From the NCBI RefSeq assembly GCF_900105725.1, contig NZ_FNLM01000034.1, positions 62,001-126,000 on the forward strand: a stretch of DNA of 64,000 nucleotides, given 5' to 3'. A program made the translations under genes and the position numbers. Positions 27,047 to 38,076 of this stretch are shown here, piece after piece; positions within the stretch are counted from its first letter, which is position 1; the number at the start of each line of letters is the position of its first letter. The DNA is from Gordonia westfalica. Lineage in GTDB: Bacteria > Actinomycetota > Actinomycetes > Mycobacteriales > Mycobacteriaceae. The notes under the pieces were generated by a model. The model searched no databases. It was not told where the DNA came from and was given only the letters and a program-made list of their open reading frames with translations.

Positions 27047-27672
27047 CCGAGCCGGAGGCGGCCTCGGCGCCGGCTCCGGACCGGATCGTGACGGTGCCGA
27101 ACGCGCTCAGCGTGCTGCGGCTCGTCCTCATCCCGGTCTTCGTGTGGCTCCTGCTCGTCGAGAAGGCCGACGGGTGGGCGTTCGCGGTCCTGATGTTCTC
27201 GGGATTCTCCGACTGGGCCGACGGGAAGCTGGCGCGACTCCTCGACCAGTCGTCACGGATCGGGGCGCTGCTGGACCCGGCGGCCGATCGGTTGTACATC
27301 GTGATCATCCCGCTGGCGTTCGGGGTGCGTGAGTTCCTGCCGTGGTGGCTCATCGGCGTCATCATCGGCCGGGATGTGCTGTTGTTCGCCACGGCGCCTC
27401 TGCTGCGCTCACGGGGTGTGCTCGCCCTGCCGGTGCTCTACATCGGCAAGGCCGCGACCTTCGCGCTGATGAGTGCGTTCCCGTGGCTGCTTGCCGGACA
27501 ACTCGATTCGGTGGTGGGCGACTTCGCCTACCCGATCGGGTGGGCGTTCATGATCTGGGGCGTGGGGCTCTACCTGTGGTCCTTCGTCCTGTACTGGTAT
27601 CAGACGATCCTGGTGATGCGACTCATGCCGCCGCGCCGTCAGGTCGAACCCTCGCCAGACAGTAGAGTCTGA
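27043..27672 (+). CDS. pgsA2: CDP-alcohol phosphatidyltransferase (PgsA2-like)
   Basis: A 209-residue integral membrane enzyme of phospholipid synthesis that joins a CDP-activated diacylglycerol to an alcohol such as glycerol phosphate. The full CDP-alcohol motif is present around residues 56-84: [19 protein letters not shown] followed by ALLDPAADR, with four Asp residues and the two Gly. About six hydrophobic segments surround it. The GTG start at 27043 overlaps the secA2 stop (GTGA), so translation is coupled. The order secA2-pgsA2 is as in M. tuberculosis; which phospholipid it makes is not proven there either. Confidence 0.85.
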   Translation: MTEPEAASAPAPDRIVTVPNALSVLRLVLIPVFVWLLLVEKADGWAFAVLMFSGFSDWADGKLARLLDQSSRIGALLDPAADRLYIVIIPLAFGVREFLPWWLIGVIIGRDVLLFATAPLLRSRGVLALPVLYIGKAATFALMSAFPWLLAGQLDSVVGDFAYPIGWAFMIWGVGLYLWSFVLYWYQTILVMRLMPPRRQVEPSPDSRV

Positions 27673-27692
27673 CGGGAACGAAAGGGGCTCTT

Positions 27693-28097
27693 GTGACCGA
27701 CAGCAAAGTGCCAGACACCCTGCGCTACACCGCAGAGCACGAATGGATCGAGAAGATCGGCCCGGAGACCGTACGGGTGGGCATCACGGATTTCGCGCAG
27801 GATGCGCTCGGTGACGTGGTGTTCGTGCAGCTCCCCGACGCCGGGGCAGAGGTGACCGTCGGTGAGTCCTTCGCCGAGGTGGAATCGACCAAGAGTGTCT
27901 CCGACATCTTCGGACCGCTCGCCGGGACCGTCAGCGCGGTCAACGACGCGTTGGACGCATCGCCGGAACTGGTCAATTCGGACCCCTACGGTGAGGGCTG
28001 GCTGGTGGAGATCCAGGCCGCCGACGAGGCGACGCTCGACGAGCAACTGGGAGATGTACTCGACGCCGCGGGTTACCGCGCCGTCATCGAGGGATAG
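27693..28097 (+). CDS. gcvH: Glycine cleavage system H protein
   Basis: A 134-residue lipoyl carrier that shuttles the aminomethyl group between GcvP, GcvT and lipoamide dehydrogenase. The start YTAEHEWIEK, the lipoyl-attachment segment VESTKSVSD (Lys67), and SPELVNSDPYGEGWLV are all standard. An AAAGGGG site lies before the GTG start. Only 20 bases separate it from pgsA2; in M. tuberculosis three genes (Rv1823-Rv1825) lie between the two. gcvP is 3.5 kb downstream; gcvT is not in this window. Confidence 0.93.
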   Translation: MTDSKVPDTLRYTAEHEWIEKIGPETVRVGITDFAQDALGDVVFVQLPDAGAEVTVGESFAEVESTKSVSDIFGPLAGTVSAVNDALDASPELVNSDPYGEGWLVEIQAADEATLDEQLGDVLDAAGYRAVIEG

Positions 28098-28382
28098 GAC
28101 TTCCCGCCGATACGCTCCGGTGGCTCTGATCGACCCGGCTGATCGCCTCGGTGACGATATGATCGTCGGTGCCGGAGTCGACTCGCTCGCCGGTGCGGTC
28201 TACATGACCGGGTACGGTTACGGCAGTGGGAATGAGGCGTGACGTGACAGGCGAACTTCACGATCACGCACCGAGATCTACCCGTCCGCACATGTCATGT
28301 AGATTCAACCGGCCAACGTGGCGAGAGCCGACTCCGAGCCGACGCGAGACCGCGTTCGGAACCGGAGACGTGGACGGCCGGG
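28098..28382 (+). other. Upstream part of the gcvH-garA gap; no gene seen
   Basis: Between gcvH and garA lie 356 bases without a convincing gene. TATGAT (28158-28163) and TAGATT (28300-28305) resemble -10 hexamers but neither has a clear -35 partner. The distal part holds the paired hairpins annotated separately. The garA promoter is expected here. Confidence 0.5.
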
Positions 28383-28433
28383 CAGTGCGGTTGGCCGAAC
28401 AGTGCGGTGGGCACTGACAGTGCGATTGCACTG
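28383..28433 (+). promoter_or_regulatory. Twin identical-stem hairpins in the garA leader
   Basis: CAGTGC occurs at 28383, 28400 and 28418, and its complement GCACTG at 28411 and 28428. CAGTGC-ggtgg-GCACTG (28400-28416) and CAGTGC-gatt-GCACTG (28418-28433) are two hairpins with the same 6-base stem, one base apart, ending 9 bases before the AAGGAG of garA. The free first CAGTGC could swap partners with either hairpin. It could act as an RNA switch or as a DNA operator. Confidence 0.5.
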
Positions 28434-28453
28434 ACGACGACGAAGGAGAAGTG

Positions 28454-28903
28454 GTGAGCGAAAACGACAGGGACTTCGAGGCGCCGGTGGAGACCACCTC
28501 GGTGTTCCGGGAGGAGTTCATCAATGAGCTCGATGCCGGAACCAGCACCTCGAGTGAGCCGGCCGAGACGGGAGTCGAGCGACTCGCTCCCGGGACCGCG
28601 CTGCTTGTCGTGAAGCGGGGACCCAACGCGGGATCGCGGTTCCTCCTCGACCAGCCGACGACCTCCGCGGGCCGGCACCCCGACAGCGACATCTTCCTCG
28701 ACGATGTGACGGTCAGCCGTCGTCACGCTGAATTCCGACTCGGCGACAACGAGTTTCAGGTCGTCGACGTGGGCAGCCTCAACGGCACCTACGTCAACCG
28801 GGAGCCCGTCGACACCGCATCGCTGAGCAATGGCGACGAAGTCCAGATCGGCAAGTTCCGTCTGGTCTTCCTGAGCGGCCCGCGCGACGAAGCAGACGCC
28901 TGA
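28454..28903 (+). CDS. garA: FHA-domain metabolic regulator GarA (OdhI-like)
   Basis: A 149-residue regulator. The N-terminal tail has the VETTSVF motif with adjacent Thr residues (14 and 15), the site phosphorylated by Ser/Thr kinases such as PknB/PknG in mycobacteria. The FHA domain (about 45-140) shows AGRHPDSDIFLDDVTVSRRHAE-type phosphothreonine-binding loops and SLNGTYVNRE. Unphosphorylated GarA inhibits 2-oxoglutarate decarboxylase and NAD-glutamate dehydrogenase and activates glutamate synthase; phosphorylation closes it on itself. I chose the second of two adjacent GTGs because AAGGAG is 5 bases from it and only 2 from the first. Confidence 0.93.
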   Translation: MSENDRDFEAPVETTSVFREEFINELDAGTSTSSEPAETGVERLAPGTALLVVKRGPNAGSRFLLDQPTTSAGRHPDSDIFLDDVTVSRRHAEFRLGDNEFQVVDVGSLNGTYVNREPVDTASLSNGDEVQIGKFRLVFLSGPRDEADA

Positions 28904-28908
28904 GAGTC

Positions 28909-29631
28909 GTGACGGCGTCCACGGCCTCCCGCGGCGAGGGATCGATGTCGATCGGCACGGTCCTCGCCCAGTTGCGTGATGATTTTCCCGACATCACGAT
29001 CTCGAAGATCCGATTCCTGGAATCGGAGGGTCTGGTGACCCCGGAACGGGCGCCGTCCGGCTATCGGCGGTTCAGCGAAGCCGACTGCGAACGGTTGCGC
29101 TTCGTGTTGACCGCCCAGCGGGACCGCTACCTCCCGCTGAAGGTCATCAAGGAACAGCTCGATGCGATCGACAACGGCGACGGCGGCTTCGGTCACGGCG
29201 GGACGCGGGCGCTGTCCACGGCTCGCGGCACCGTGGCCCCCGCAACCGATTTCGGTGCGCGTGCCGGTCGCGTGTCCCGCGAGTCGCTGATCGAACGCAC
29301 CGGCGTCGACTCGGCGTTCGTGACCGAACTGCAGCGCAACGGACTGCTGACCCCGGGGCCGGCCGGCTTCTTCGACGAAGACGCCGTCCGCCTCGTGGAG
29401 GCGGCCGCCGCGCTCGCCAGTTACGGCCTCGAGACACGCCATCTGCGTGCTTTCAAGGTGTCCGCGGACCGGGAGGCCGGCCTGGTCGCCCAGATCGCCA
29501 GCCCCATCGCCAAGGGCAAGGGGACCGGTGCGCGTGACCGTGCCGAAGAACTCGTCCGCGAGATCGCTGCGCTGTCGGTGACCCTGCACACTCAGTTGGT
29601 CAAGGCCGCGGTCCGCGACGTCCTCGACTGA
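28909..29631 (+). CDS. ftsR: MerR-family regulator FtsR (Rv1828-like)
   Basis: A 240-residue MerR-type regulator. The winged HTH covers about residues 13-75: MSIGTVLAQLRDDFPDITIS, then KIRFLESEGLVTPERAPSGY with RRFSEADCERLRFV. A second winged-helix-like region follows near 125-170 (SRESLIERTGVDSAFVTELQ), typical of this actinobacterial subgroup. In Corynebacterium glutamicum the orthologue FtsR activates ftsZ. The GTG start is 5 bases after the garA stop, so the two genes are co-transcribed. It ends before a hairpin terminator at 29650-29685. Confidence 0.8.
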   Translation: MTASTASRGEGSMSIGTVLAQLRDDFPDITISKIRFLESEGLVTPERAPSGYRRFSEADCERLRFVLTAQRDRYLPLKVIKEQLDAIDNGDGGFGHGGTRALSTARGTVAPATDFGARAGRVSRESLIERTGVDSAFVTELQRNGLLTPGPAGFFDEDAVRLVEAAAALASYGLETRHLRAFKVSADREAGLVAQIASPIAKGKGTGARDRAEELVREIAALSVTLHTQLVKAAVRDVLD

Positions 29632-29649
29632 CCGCTCTTCGACCGGCGG

Positions 29650-29695
29650 CTCGAGCTCTCCCAAGGCGTCCTCGCCGAGCTCGAGTCTTCGTCTC
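29650..29695 (+). terminator. Hairpin terminator after ftsR
   Basis: CTCGAGCTC (29650-29658) and GAGCTCGAG (29677-29685) are perfect 9-base arms, with an inner stem GGCG-tcct-CGCC at 29665-29676, followed by TCTTCGTCT. It has no long T run, as is common in actinobacteria. Confidence 0.55.
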
Positions 29696-29788
29696 GCCCA
29701 GCAGCGAGTCGACCGCCGTGTATCGCCCGAGCGGTGTAGCGTCGAGGTCATCAATCGATCGCCCTACGAGGCGTCTGGGAGGTGCGAG

Positions 29789-30301
29789 ATGAGCGAGATG
29801 CGTGTGGTGGGCATCAGGGTCGAGCCCCCGCAGAGTCAGCCCGTGCTCCTGCTCCGTGAGGTCGACGGCGAGCGGTACCTGCCGATCTGGATCGGGCAGA
29901 GCGAGGCGGCGTCGATCGCCTTGCGTCAGAAGGGGATCGAGCCTCCGCGCCCGCTCACCCACGATCTGATCGTCAATCTCATCCGTGAGTTCGGTCAGAC
30001 ACTCCTCGAGGTGCGCATCGTCGACATGCAGGAAGGCACCTTCTACGCCGAGATGATCTTCTCCGGCGATCTCCGCGTGTCCGCGCGGCCGTCGGATTCC
30101 ATCGCCGTCGCCATGCGCGCGGAGGTGCCGATCATCGCCGACGAAGAGGTTCTCGCCGAGGCGGGTCTGCTGATCCCCGAGGAAGAGCCCGAGGACGCCA
30201 CCGCCGAACCGGTCGACGAGGTCAAAGAGGACGAGGTCGAGAAGTTCAAGGAGTTCCTCGACAACGTCTCGCCCGACGACTTCAAGGCCAGCGGCGCCTG
30301 A
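29789..30301 (+). CDS. Bifunctional nuclease family protein (DUF151, Rv1829-like)
   Basis: A 170-residue DUF151 protein. The core MRVVGIRVEPPQSQPVLLL, then RYLPIWIGQSEAASIALRQ (residues about 32-50), RPLTHDLIVNLIREFG and FYAEMIFSGDLRVSARPSDS match the family, plant members of which show DNase and RNase activity. The bacterial role is not established. The C-terminal about 40 residues are very acidic (EEEPEDATAEPVDEVKEDE). GGGAGGTG is a good ribosome binding site. It sits between two MerR regulator genes, as in mycobacteria, with 157- and 255-base gaps and so probably its own promoter. Confidence 0.82.
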   Translation: MSEMRVVGIRVEPPQSQPVLLLREVDGERYLPIWIGQSEAASIALRQKGIEPPRPLTHDLIVNLIREFGQTLLEVRIVDMQEGTFYAEMIFSGDLRVSARPSDSIAVAMRAEVPIIADEEVLAEAGLLIPEEEPEDATAEPVDEVKEDEVEKFKEFLDNVSPDDFKASGA

Positions 30302-30351
30302 GGCGTGGTCGGTCACGGAATGGCAACCGCGAGGTCACCATTTGTCTCAAT

Positions 30352-30414
30352 CTCAACTTGAGGTTGAGCCTCATGGCGCGTCGCGTTGATCCGGCCCCTC
30401 CCGGGGCATAGCGT
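30352..30414 (+). promoter_or_regulatory. Palindrome and candidate promoter upstream of the second MerR gene
   Basis: CTCAAC-ttgag-GTTGAG (30352-30368) is a perfect inverted repeat in an otherwise GC-rich gap. Just downstream, TTGATC (30386-30391) and TAGCGT (30409-30414) are spaced 17 bases apart and could be a promoter. A MerR-type protein, either FtsR or the gene's own product, might bind the palindrome. The rest of the 255-base gap holds a near-direct repeat ending in CAGGCAT (30502-30526). Confidence 0.4.
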
Positions 30415-30556
30415 CATCCTCGACATCGCGCACCACTCACGGGCCGATGAAGATGTGATCGGCTGACCCGAGCAGGGCCTGGACCGCGTACTGTGGACGT
30501 GGATGTCAGGCATGTGATGCAGGCATCCGGTCCGAGCTTTGCGAGGGAGACATCAA

Positions 30557-31198
30557 GTGGGCGATCGTCCGGTCGACAGTGAAGTGACGTCGAGCGACCC
30601 GTCACAGGACAGTGCTGTGGCCGATCGTCCCGCGGGCCCCACCCAGGGCAGCCTCGAGGAGATCGCACCGGGCCTCTTCCCGGACGACACTGTGCCCGAC
30701 GAACTCGTCGGCTACCGCGTGCCGAGCGCATGCCAGATCGCCGGGATCACCTACCGCCAGCTCGACTACTGGGCCCGCACATCGCTGGTCGTGCCGTCGA
30801 TCCGTGGCGCCGCCGGTTCGGGCAGCCAGCGGCTGTACTCGTTCAAGGACATCCTCGTCCTCAAGATCGTCAAGCGACTGCTCGACACCGGCATCTCGCT
30901 GCAGAACATCCGCGTCGCCGTCGACCATCTCCGCAAGCGTGGCGTCGAGGACCTGGCGAAGATCACGCTGTTCTCCGACGGCACCACCGTCTACGAATGC
31001 ACCTCCGCCGAAGAGGTCGTCGACCTCCTCCAGGGCGGACAGGGGGTCTTCGGCATCGCGGTCAGCGGCGCGATGCGTGAACTGACCGGAACCATCGCCG
31101 ACTTTCCCGGCGAACGTGCCGACGGGGGCGTGAGCGAGACGGCGCCCGAGGACGAGCTCGCCGCGCGCCGTAAGAGCCGCACCCGCCGCACCGGCTAG
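30557..31198 (+). CDS. MerR-family regulator (Rv1830-like)
   Basis: A 213-residue MerR-type regulator. After a variable, Ser/Asp-rich N terminus, the HTH reads VGYRVPSACQIAGITYRQLD, then YWARTSLVVPSIRGAAGSGS and RLYSFKDILVLKIVKRLLD (residues about 50-115), followed by a helical dimerisation segment SLQNIRVAVDHLRKRG. There is no Cys pair for metal sensing. In M. tuberculosis the orthologue has been linked to cell division. The GTG at 30557 follows GAGGGAG by about 8 bases and is preferred to an in-frame codon 18 bases upstream. Confidence 0.82.
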   Translation: MGDRPVDSEVTSSDPSQDSAVADRPAGPTQGSLEEIAPGLFPDDTVPDELVGYRVPSACQIAGITYRQLDYWARTSLVVPSIRGAAGSGSQRLYSFKDILVLKIVKRLLDTGISLQNIRVAVDHLRKRGVEDLAKITLFSDGTTVYECTSAEEVVDLLQGGQGVFGIAVSGAMRELTGTIADFPGERADGGVSETAPEDELAARRKSRTRRTG

Positions 31199-31304
31199 GA
31201 CCGAACCACTCCCGACTCTCCGCCACGTGATCCTCACGACTCTCGCGATGTCGTCTGGACCATCGCGGCGTCGAGATGCGTAGACTGGTGCGCGCGTCGC
31301 TACG

Positions 31305-31522
31305 CCACGGGAGAGCGTCACCGAGCAGTCGAGGTGACCGCCGAAGGAGCAATACCTCTCCGTCAAACTCTCAGGCACCCGGACCGTGGTGGTGACGGCG
31401 TCTCTGGAAAGTGACGATCCGTCGTCCGCCCACGGTGAAAGGTCGTCACGCAACGCCGCGTGGCACCGAATCTCTCAGGCGTCCTCCCGGCCTCCGGCCT
31501 CCGGACATGACAGAGGGGAGGG
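31305..31522 (+). ncRNA. Tandem glycine riboswitch upstream of gcvP
   Basis: Two glycine aptamers lie in series. The first (about 31305-31390) has GGGAGAG, CCGCCGAAGGAGCAA and CTCTCAGGCAC; the second (about 31391-31522) has TCTCTGGAAAG, CACCGAATCTCTCAGGC and closes with GACAGAG. These are the conserved cores of the glycine riboswitch. The gene for glycine decarboxylase starts 48 bases later, after GAGAGG (31552-31557), so glycine binding probably switches on its own breakdown. TAGACT (31281-31286) may be the -10 of the promoter. This RNA, not coding sequence, explains the open frame in front of gcvP. Confidence 0.92.
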
Positions 31523-31569
31523 CGAGACTGCCGGCACCGCGCCGGCGCCTGCGAGAGGTTGCCCTCACC

Positions 31570-34440
<2,871 letters not shown>

Positions 34441-34443
34441 GCG

Positions 34444-35676
34444 CTAACCGCCCGCGGTTCCCGACGGTGCCGGCGAGACAGCAGAGCTCGCCGGCACGCT
34501 CGTCGGGCCGTAGACGACGCGATTGATCGCGACGACCGCGCCGTTCTCCGGCGTGGGCATCGGATCCGGGGTGCGCGGGAAGGTGACCGTGGCGGTGGGA
34601 GCCGGCATCGGGGCGTCGCCGCGGAATCCGAGCTCGGTGAGCAGCTTCAACTGTTCGGGCTGCGACGCGTAGGCGATGAACTCCGCCACCGCATCGGCGG
34701 CCACGTCGGTGACCTCCGGTCCGGATAGTCGGATGATCGGGTAGTCCGCGATCGGCGTCGGCCCGCCGGGGATCAGTTCGGCGAGGCGCGCCGGAGCGTC
34801 GGTCCTGGTCATCTGGAACAGCCGCTGCTCGGTGATCGGCACGGCGTGTATCCCGGCCTTCGCCGGGTCCGAGGCGTTGGCGATCGCGGTGGCCGCGCCC
34901 TGCGGGGTGCCGTCGGGGGAGAGGGGTGCGCCGTCGAGCATCGCCCGCACGCTCGACGTCACGCGCGGCGACTCCGCGTCGGCGGTGGTCAGCGGGCCGG
35001 TCGTGCGGGTCACGCGGGTCGCGACGGCCTGCGCCGCCAGTGCGCTGGCATCGGACTGGGCGCCGATCGGCATCGACATGCGCAGCGAGCCCCATCCCTG
35101 CAGGCCGAACTCGGTCAGCGAGCCGTCACGTCGTTGCAGGGTCGGGATCTGCGACCAGTCGAGCTCGTCCCCGGCGGCCCGGGCGAGCTCCGGCGACACG
35201 GCGAGGACGACCGGCGTCGAGACGAGCGAACGGGTGTTGCCCTCGACCACGTCGGGTTTCGCCGACGACAGGTCGGCCGACCACACGGAGGACTGGGGGA
35301 CCCAGGCGGCCGGGTAGGCGCCCATCGAGTCGGCTTCCCAGGTGCCGGTCAGGCCGTCGAGGGTGATCTTCGCGTCGCCGGGACGGACGGCGACGGTGAT
35401 GCAGTGGTCGCGGACGACCGGCTTGGTGTCGGCGAACGAGGTCGCGATGGCGGCGAGCCCGGTCGCGATGTCGGGGTCGGCGACGATCGGCACCGACGTG
35501 GCGCCCTCGACGCACTGGGCGGCGGCGTCGTCGGCCTGCCTGGTGATGCGGTCACCGAGGTCCTGCCAGGCGACGACGACGGCGGCGACGAGCAGGATCG
35601 ACAGCAGGGCGAATACGACACCTCGGCTGACGCCACGGTTGCGGATGCTCTCGCCGCGGTTCCGATGATGTGCCAA
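34444..35676 (-). CDS. Membrane-anchored substrate-binding-like protein
   Basis: A 410-residue protein with one N-terminal membrane segment (RGVVFALLSILLVAAVVVAW, residues about 18-37) and an extracytoplasmic domain resembling type 2 periplasmic binding proteins, for example ATSVPIVADPDIATGLAAIA near 59 and YPIIRLSGPEVTDVAADAVA near 320. The tail is Pro/Ser/Thr-rich. In M. tuberculosis the protein next to glcB (Rv1836c) is much longer because, as I recall, it also has a von Willebrand A domain; that part is missing here. The start is a TTG at 35676 with GGGAGGG 7 bases ahead. No ABC transporter adjoins it. Confidence 0.6.
   Translation of the reverse strand: MAHHRNRGESIRNRGVSRGVVFALLSILLVAAVVVAWQDLGDRITRQADDAAAQCVEGATSVPIVADPDIATGLAAIATSFADTKPVVRDHCITVAVRPGDAKITLDGLTGTWEADSMGAYPAAWVPQSSVWSADLSSAKPDVVEGNTRSLVSTPVVLAVSPELARAAGDELDWSQIPTLQRRDGSLTEFGLQGWGSLRMSMPIGAQSDASALAAQAVATRVTRTTGPLTTADAESPRVTSSVRAMLDGAPLSPDGTPQGAATAIANASDPAKAGIHAVPITEQRLFQMTRTDAPARLAELIPGGPTPIADYPIIRLSGPEVTDVAADAVAEFIAYASQPEQLKLLTELGFRGDAPMPAPTATVTFPRTPDPMPTPENGAVVAINRVVYGPTSVPASSAVSPAPSGTAGG
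34467..34497 (+). terminator. Hairpin terminator after gcvP
   Basis: GTGCCGGCGAG (34467-34477) and CTCGCCGGCAC (34487-34497) are perfect 11-base arms with a 9-base loop, 27 bases past the gcvP stop. The hairpin lies inside the 3' end of the convergent gene and could stop transcripts from either side. Confidence 0.5.
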
Positions 35677-35750
35677 CCCGATGCCCTCCCTGCTCTGTGC
35701 GCGCTGTCACCCGGGCTCCACCCGCTCTACGTGCAGCGCAGGGTACGACG

Positions 35751-35790
35751 ATACGCCGTGCCGGTCCACCGGGGACCGGCACGGTCGTAT
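35751..35790 (-). terminator. Hairpin terminator after glcB
   Basis: CCGTGCCGGTCC (35756-35767) and GGACCGGCACGG (35773-35784) form a 12-base perfect stem with a 5-base loop, extended by ATACG/CGTAT around one bulged base. It lies about 25 bases beyond the glcB stop on the minus strand, in the 134-base gap before the next gene. Confidence 0.65.
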
Positions 35791-35810
35791 CAGTGCGTTG
35801 TGGCTGTGGG

Positions 35811-38003
35811 TCAGCCGGCCGCGTTGGCGGCCTTGTACTCACGGCGACGGCGATGCAGGATCGGCTCGGTGTAGCCGCTGGGCTGCGTCGTTCCCTCGAG
35901 GATCAGCTCCTTGGCCGCCTGGAAGGCGATGTTGGAGTCGAAGTCGGGGGCCATCGGACGGTAGGCCTTGTCGCCGGCGTTCTGGCGGTCGACCACCGGG
36001 GCCATCCGCTCGAGCGAGGCGACGACGTCGGCCTCGCCGACGATGCCGTGGCGCAGCCAGTTGGCCAGCAGCTGGCTGGAGATGCGCAGTGTGGCACGGT
36101 CTTCCATCAGGGCGACATCGTGGATGTCGGGCACCTTCGAGCAGCCGACGCCGGCGTCGATCCAGCGGACCACGTAGCCCAGGATCGACTGGCAGTTGTT
36201 GTCGAGCTCCTGCTGCTTCTCCTCGTCCGACCAGTCGGTCTTCGGCGCCAGCGGCACGGTGAGGATGTCGTCGACCGAGGCCGGATCGCGCTTGGCGATC
36301 TCGTCCTGACGCTCGAAGACGTCGACCTGGTGGTAGTGCAGCGCGTGCAGGGTCGCAGCGGTCGGCGACGGCACCCATGCGGTGGTGGCGCCGGCCTTGG
36401 GATGACCGATCTTCTGCTCGAGCATGTCGGCCATCAGATCGGGCATGGCCCACATGCCCTTACCGATCTGGGCCTTGTGCTGCAGACCTGCGTGCAGGCC
36501 GGTGTCGACGTTGAAGTCCTCGTACGCCGCGATCCACTTCTGCTGCTTCATCTCGGCCTTGCGGACCATCGCGCCGGCCTCCATGGAGGTGTGGATCTCG
36601 TCGCCGGTGCGGTCGAGGAAGCCGGTGTTGATGAACACCACGCGCTCCGAGGCGGCCTTGATGCAGGCCTTGAGGTTGACCGTGGTGCGTCGTTCCTCGT
36701 CCATGATGCCGACCTTGAGCGTGTTGGCGGGCAGGCCGAGGACCTGCTCGACGCGGCCGAACAGCTCGACGGTGAAGGCGACCTCGTCGGGCCCGTGCAT
36801 CTTCGGCTTCACGATGTAGACCGACCCGGTCCGCGAGTTCTGCAGTCCCTCGCTGCTCAGACCGTGGATGCCGATGAGCGAGGTGACCAGGCCGTCGAGG
36901 ATCCCCTCGGGGACCTCGTTGCCCTCGGCGTCGAGGATCGCGTCGTTGGTCATCAGGTGGCCGACGTTGCGCACGAACAGCAGCGACCGTCCGTGGAGGT
37001 CGAAACCGCTGCCGTCGGGAGCGGTGTACTCGCGGTTGCCGTTGAGCACCCGGGTGAAGGTCTTGCCACCCTTGGAGACCTCTTCGGCGAGATCGCCCTT
37101 GTTCAGGCCCAGCCAGTTGCGGTAGCCGGTGACCTTGTCCTCGGCGTCGACCGCGGCGACCGAGTCCTCGAAGTCCATGATCGTGGTGATCGCGGACTCG
37201 ACGACGACGTCCTTGATGCCGGCCGGGTCGGTGGAACCGATCGGCGAGGACGGGTCGATCTCGATGTCGAGGTGAAGGCCGTTGTTGCGCAGCAGGACCG
37301 AGGTCGGCGACCCGGCTTCGCCGCGGTAGCCGACGAATGCGGCCGGGTCGGCCAGCGTCGAGGTGCCACCACCGTCGAGGGTCACCTGCAGGGCACCGTC
37401 CACGACGGCGAAGGACCGCACGTCGGTGTAGCTGCACTGCTCGAGCGGAACGGCCTTGTCCAGGAAGTCCTTCGCGTAGGCGATGACCTTGTCACCGCGG
37501 ACCTTGTTGTACGACGAACCCTTCTCGGCGCCGTCGGTCTCCGGGATCGCGTCGGTGCCGTAGAGGGCGTCGTAGAGCGATCCCCAGCGGGCGTTGGAGG
37601 CGTTCAGCGCGAAGCGGGCGTTGAGGACGGGCACGACCAGCTGCGGGCCGGCGGTCTCGGCGATCTCGCGGTCCACGTTGCCGGTGGTGATCTGGAAATC
37701 GGCGGGCACCTCGGTGAGGTAGCCGATGTCGGTCAGGAAGGCCTTGTAGGCGTCGAAGTCGGCCGAGCCGGGGGTCAGGTCGGCACCCTTGTGGTCGCGG
37801 TGCCAGGCGTCGATCTTGGTCTGCAGATCGTCGCGGACGGCGAGCAGCTCGCGGTTGCGCGGGGCGAGATCGGCGATCACCGATGCCGCACCCGACCAGA
37901 AGGCGTCGGCCTCTACACCGGTGCCGGGCAACGCCTCGTTGTTGATGAAGTCGTACAGGACGGAAGCGACCTGCAACCCGTTGACGGTGATCCGATCCGA
38001 CAT
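35811..38003 (-). CDS. glcB: Malate synthase G
   Basis: A 730-residue malate synthase of the G type, which condenses glyoxylate with acetyl-CoA to malate and completes the glyoxylate shunt. Recognisable blocks are [20 protein letters not shown] (Mg and glyoxylate site, near 265), [37 protein letters not shown] near 450, and the C-terminal domain with GRGMW-like [12 protein letters not shown]. Length agrees with the family (about 720-740). The ATG at 38003 has AGAAAGG 6 bases upstream; an in-frame codon ten residues earlier lacks one. It is followed by a strong hairpin terminator. Confidence 0.95.
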   Translation of the reverse strand: MSDRITVNGLQVASVLYDFINNEALPGTGVEADAFWSGAASVIADLAPRNRELLAVRDDLQTKIDAWHRDHKGADLTPGSADFDAYKAFLTDIGYLTEVPADFQITTGNVDREIAETAGPQLVVPVLNARFALNASNARWGSLYDALYGTDAIPETDGAEKGSSYNKVRGDKVIAYAKDFLDKAVPLEQCSYTDVRSFAVVDGALQVTLDGGGTSTLADPAAFVGYRGEAGSPTSVLLRNNGLHLDIEIDPSSPIGSTDPAGIKDVVVESAITTIMDFEDSVAAVDAEDKVTGYRNWLGLNKGDLAEEVSKGGKTFTRVLNGNREYTAPDGSGFDLHGRSLLFVRNVGHLMTNDAILDAEGNEVPEGILDGLVTSLIGIHGLSSEGLQNSRTGSVYIVKPKMHGPDEVAFTVELFGRVEQVLGLPANTLKVGIMDEERRTTVNLKACIKAASERVVFINTGFLDRTGDEIHTSMEAGAMVRKAEMKQQKWIAAYEDFNVDTGLHAGLQHKAQIGKGMWAMPDLMADMLEQKIGHPKAGATTAWVPSPTAATLHALHYHQVDVFERQDEIAKRDPASVDDILTVPLAPKTDWSDEEKQQELDNNCQSILGYVVRWIDAGVGCSKVPDIHDVALMEDRATLRISSQLLANWLRHGIVGEADVVASLERMAPVVDRQNAGDKAYRPMAPDFDSNIAFQAAKELILEGTTQPSGYTEPILHRRRREYKAANAAG

Positions 38004-38076
38004 GATTGCCTTTCTCGAGCCAATAAGACGCACCTATGCTACTAGCCGGTAATGCTGAACCGTACAGGCGTCCTGT

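Noticed and set aside
28158..28163. TATGAT as the garA promoter -10
   Set aside because: No -35 hexamer at 16-19 bases; nearly 300 bases from garA, so kept only as a remark.
31411..31569. In-frame extension of gcvP upstream of the ATG at 31570
   Set aside because: This stretch is the second glycine aptamer and its linker; the protein family starts at or after 31570.
35670..38045. Plus-strand open frame opposite glcB
   Set aside because: Shadow of malate synthase; repetitive Val/Asp/Gly/Leu pattern and no motif.
38064..38076. ACAGG-cgt-CCTGT palindrome between glcB and the hypothetical gene
   Set aside because: Short and directly against a stop codon; no promoter element to tie it to, so not listed as an operator.
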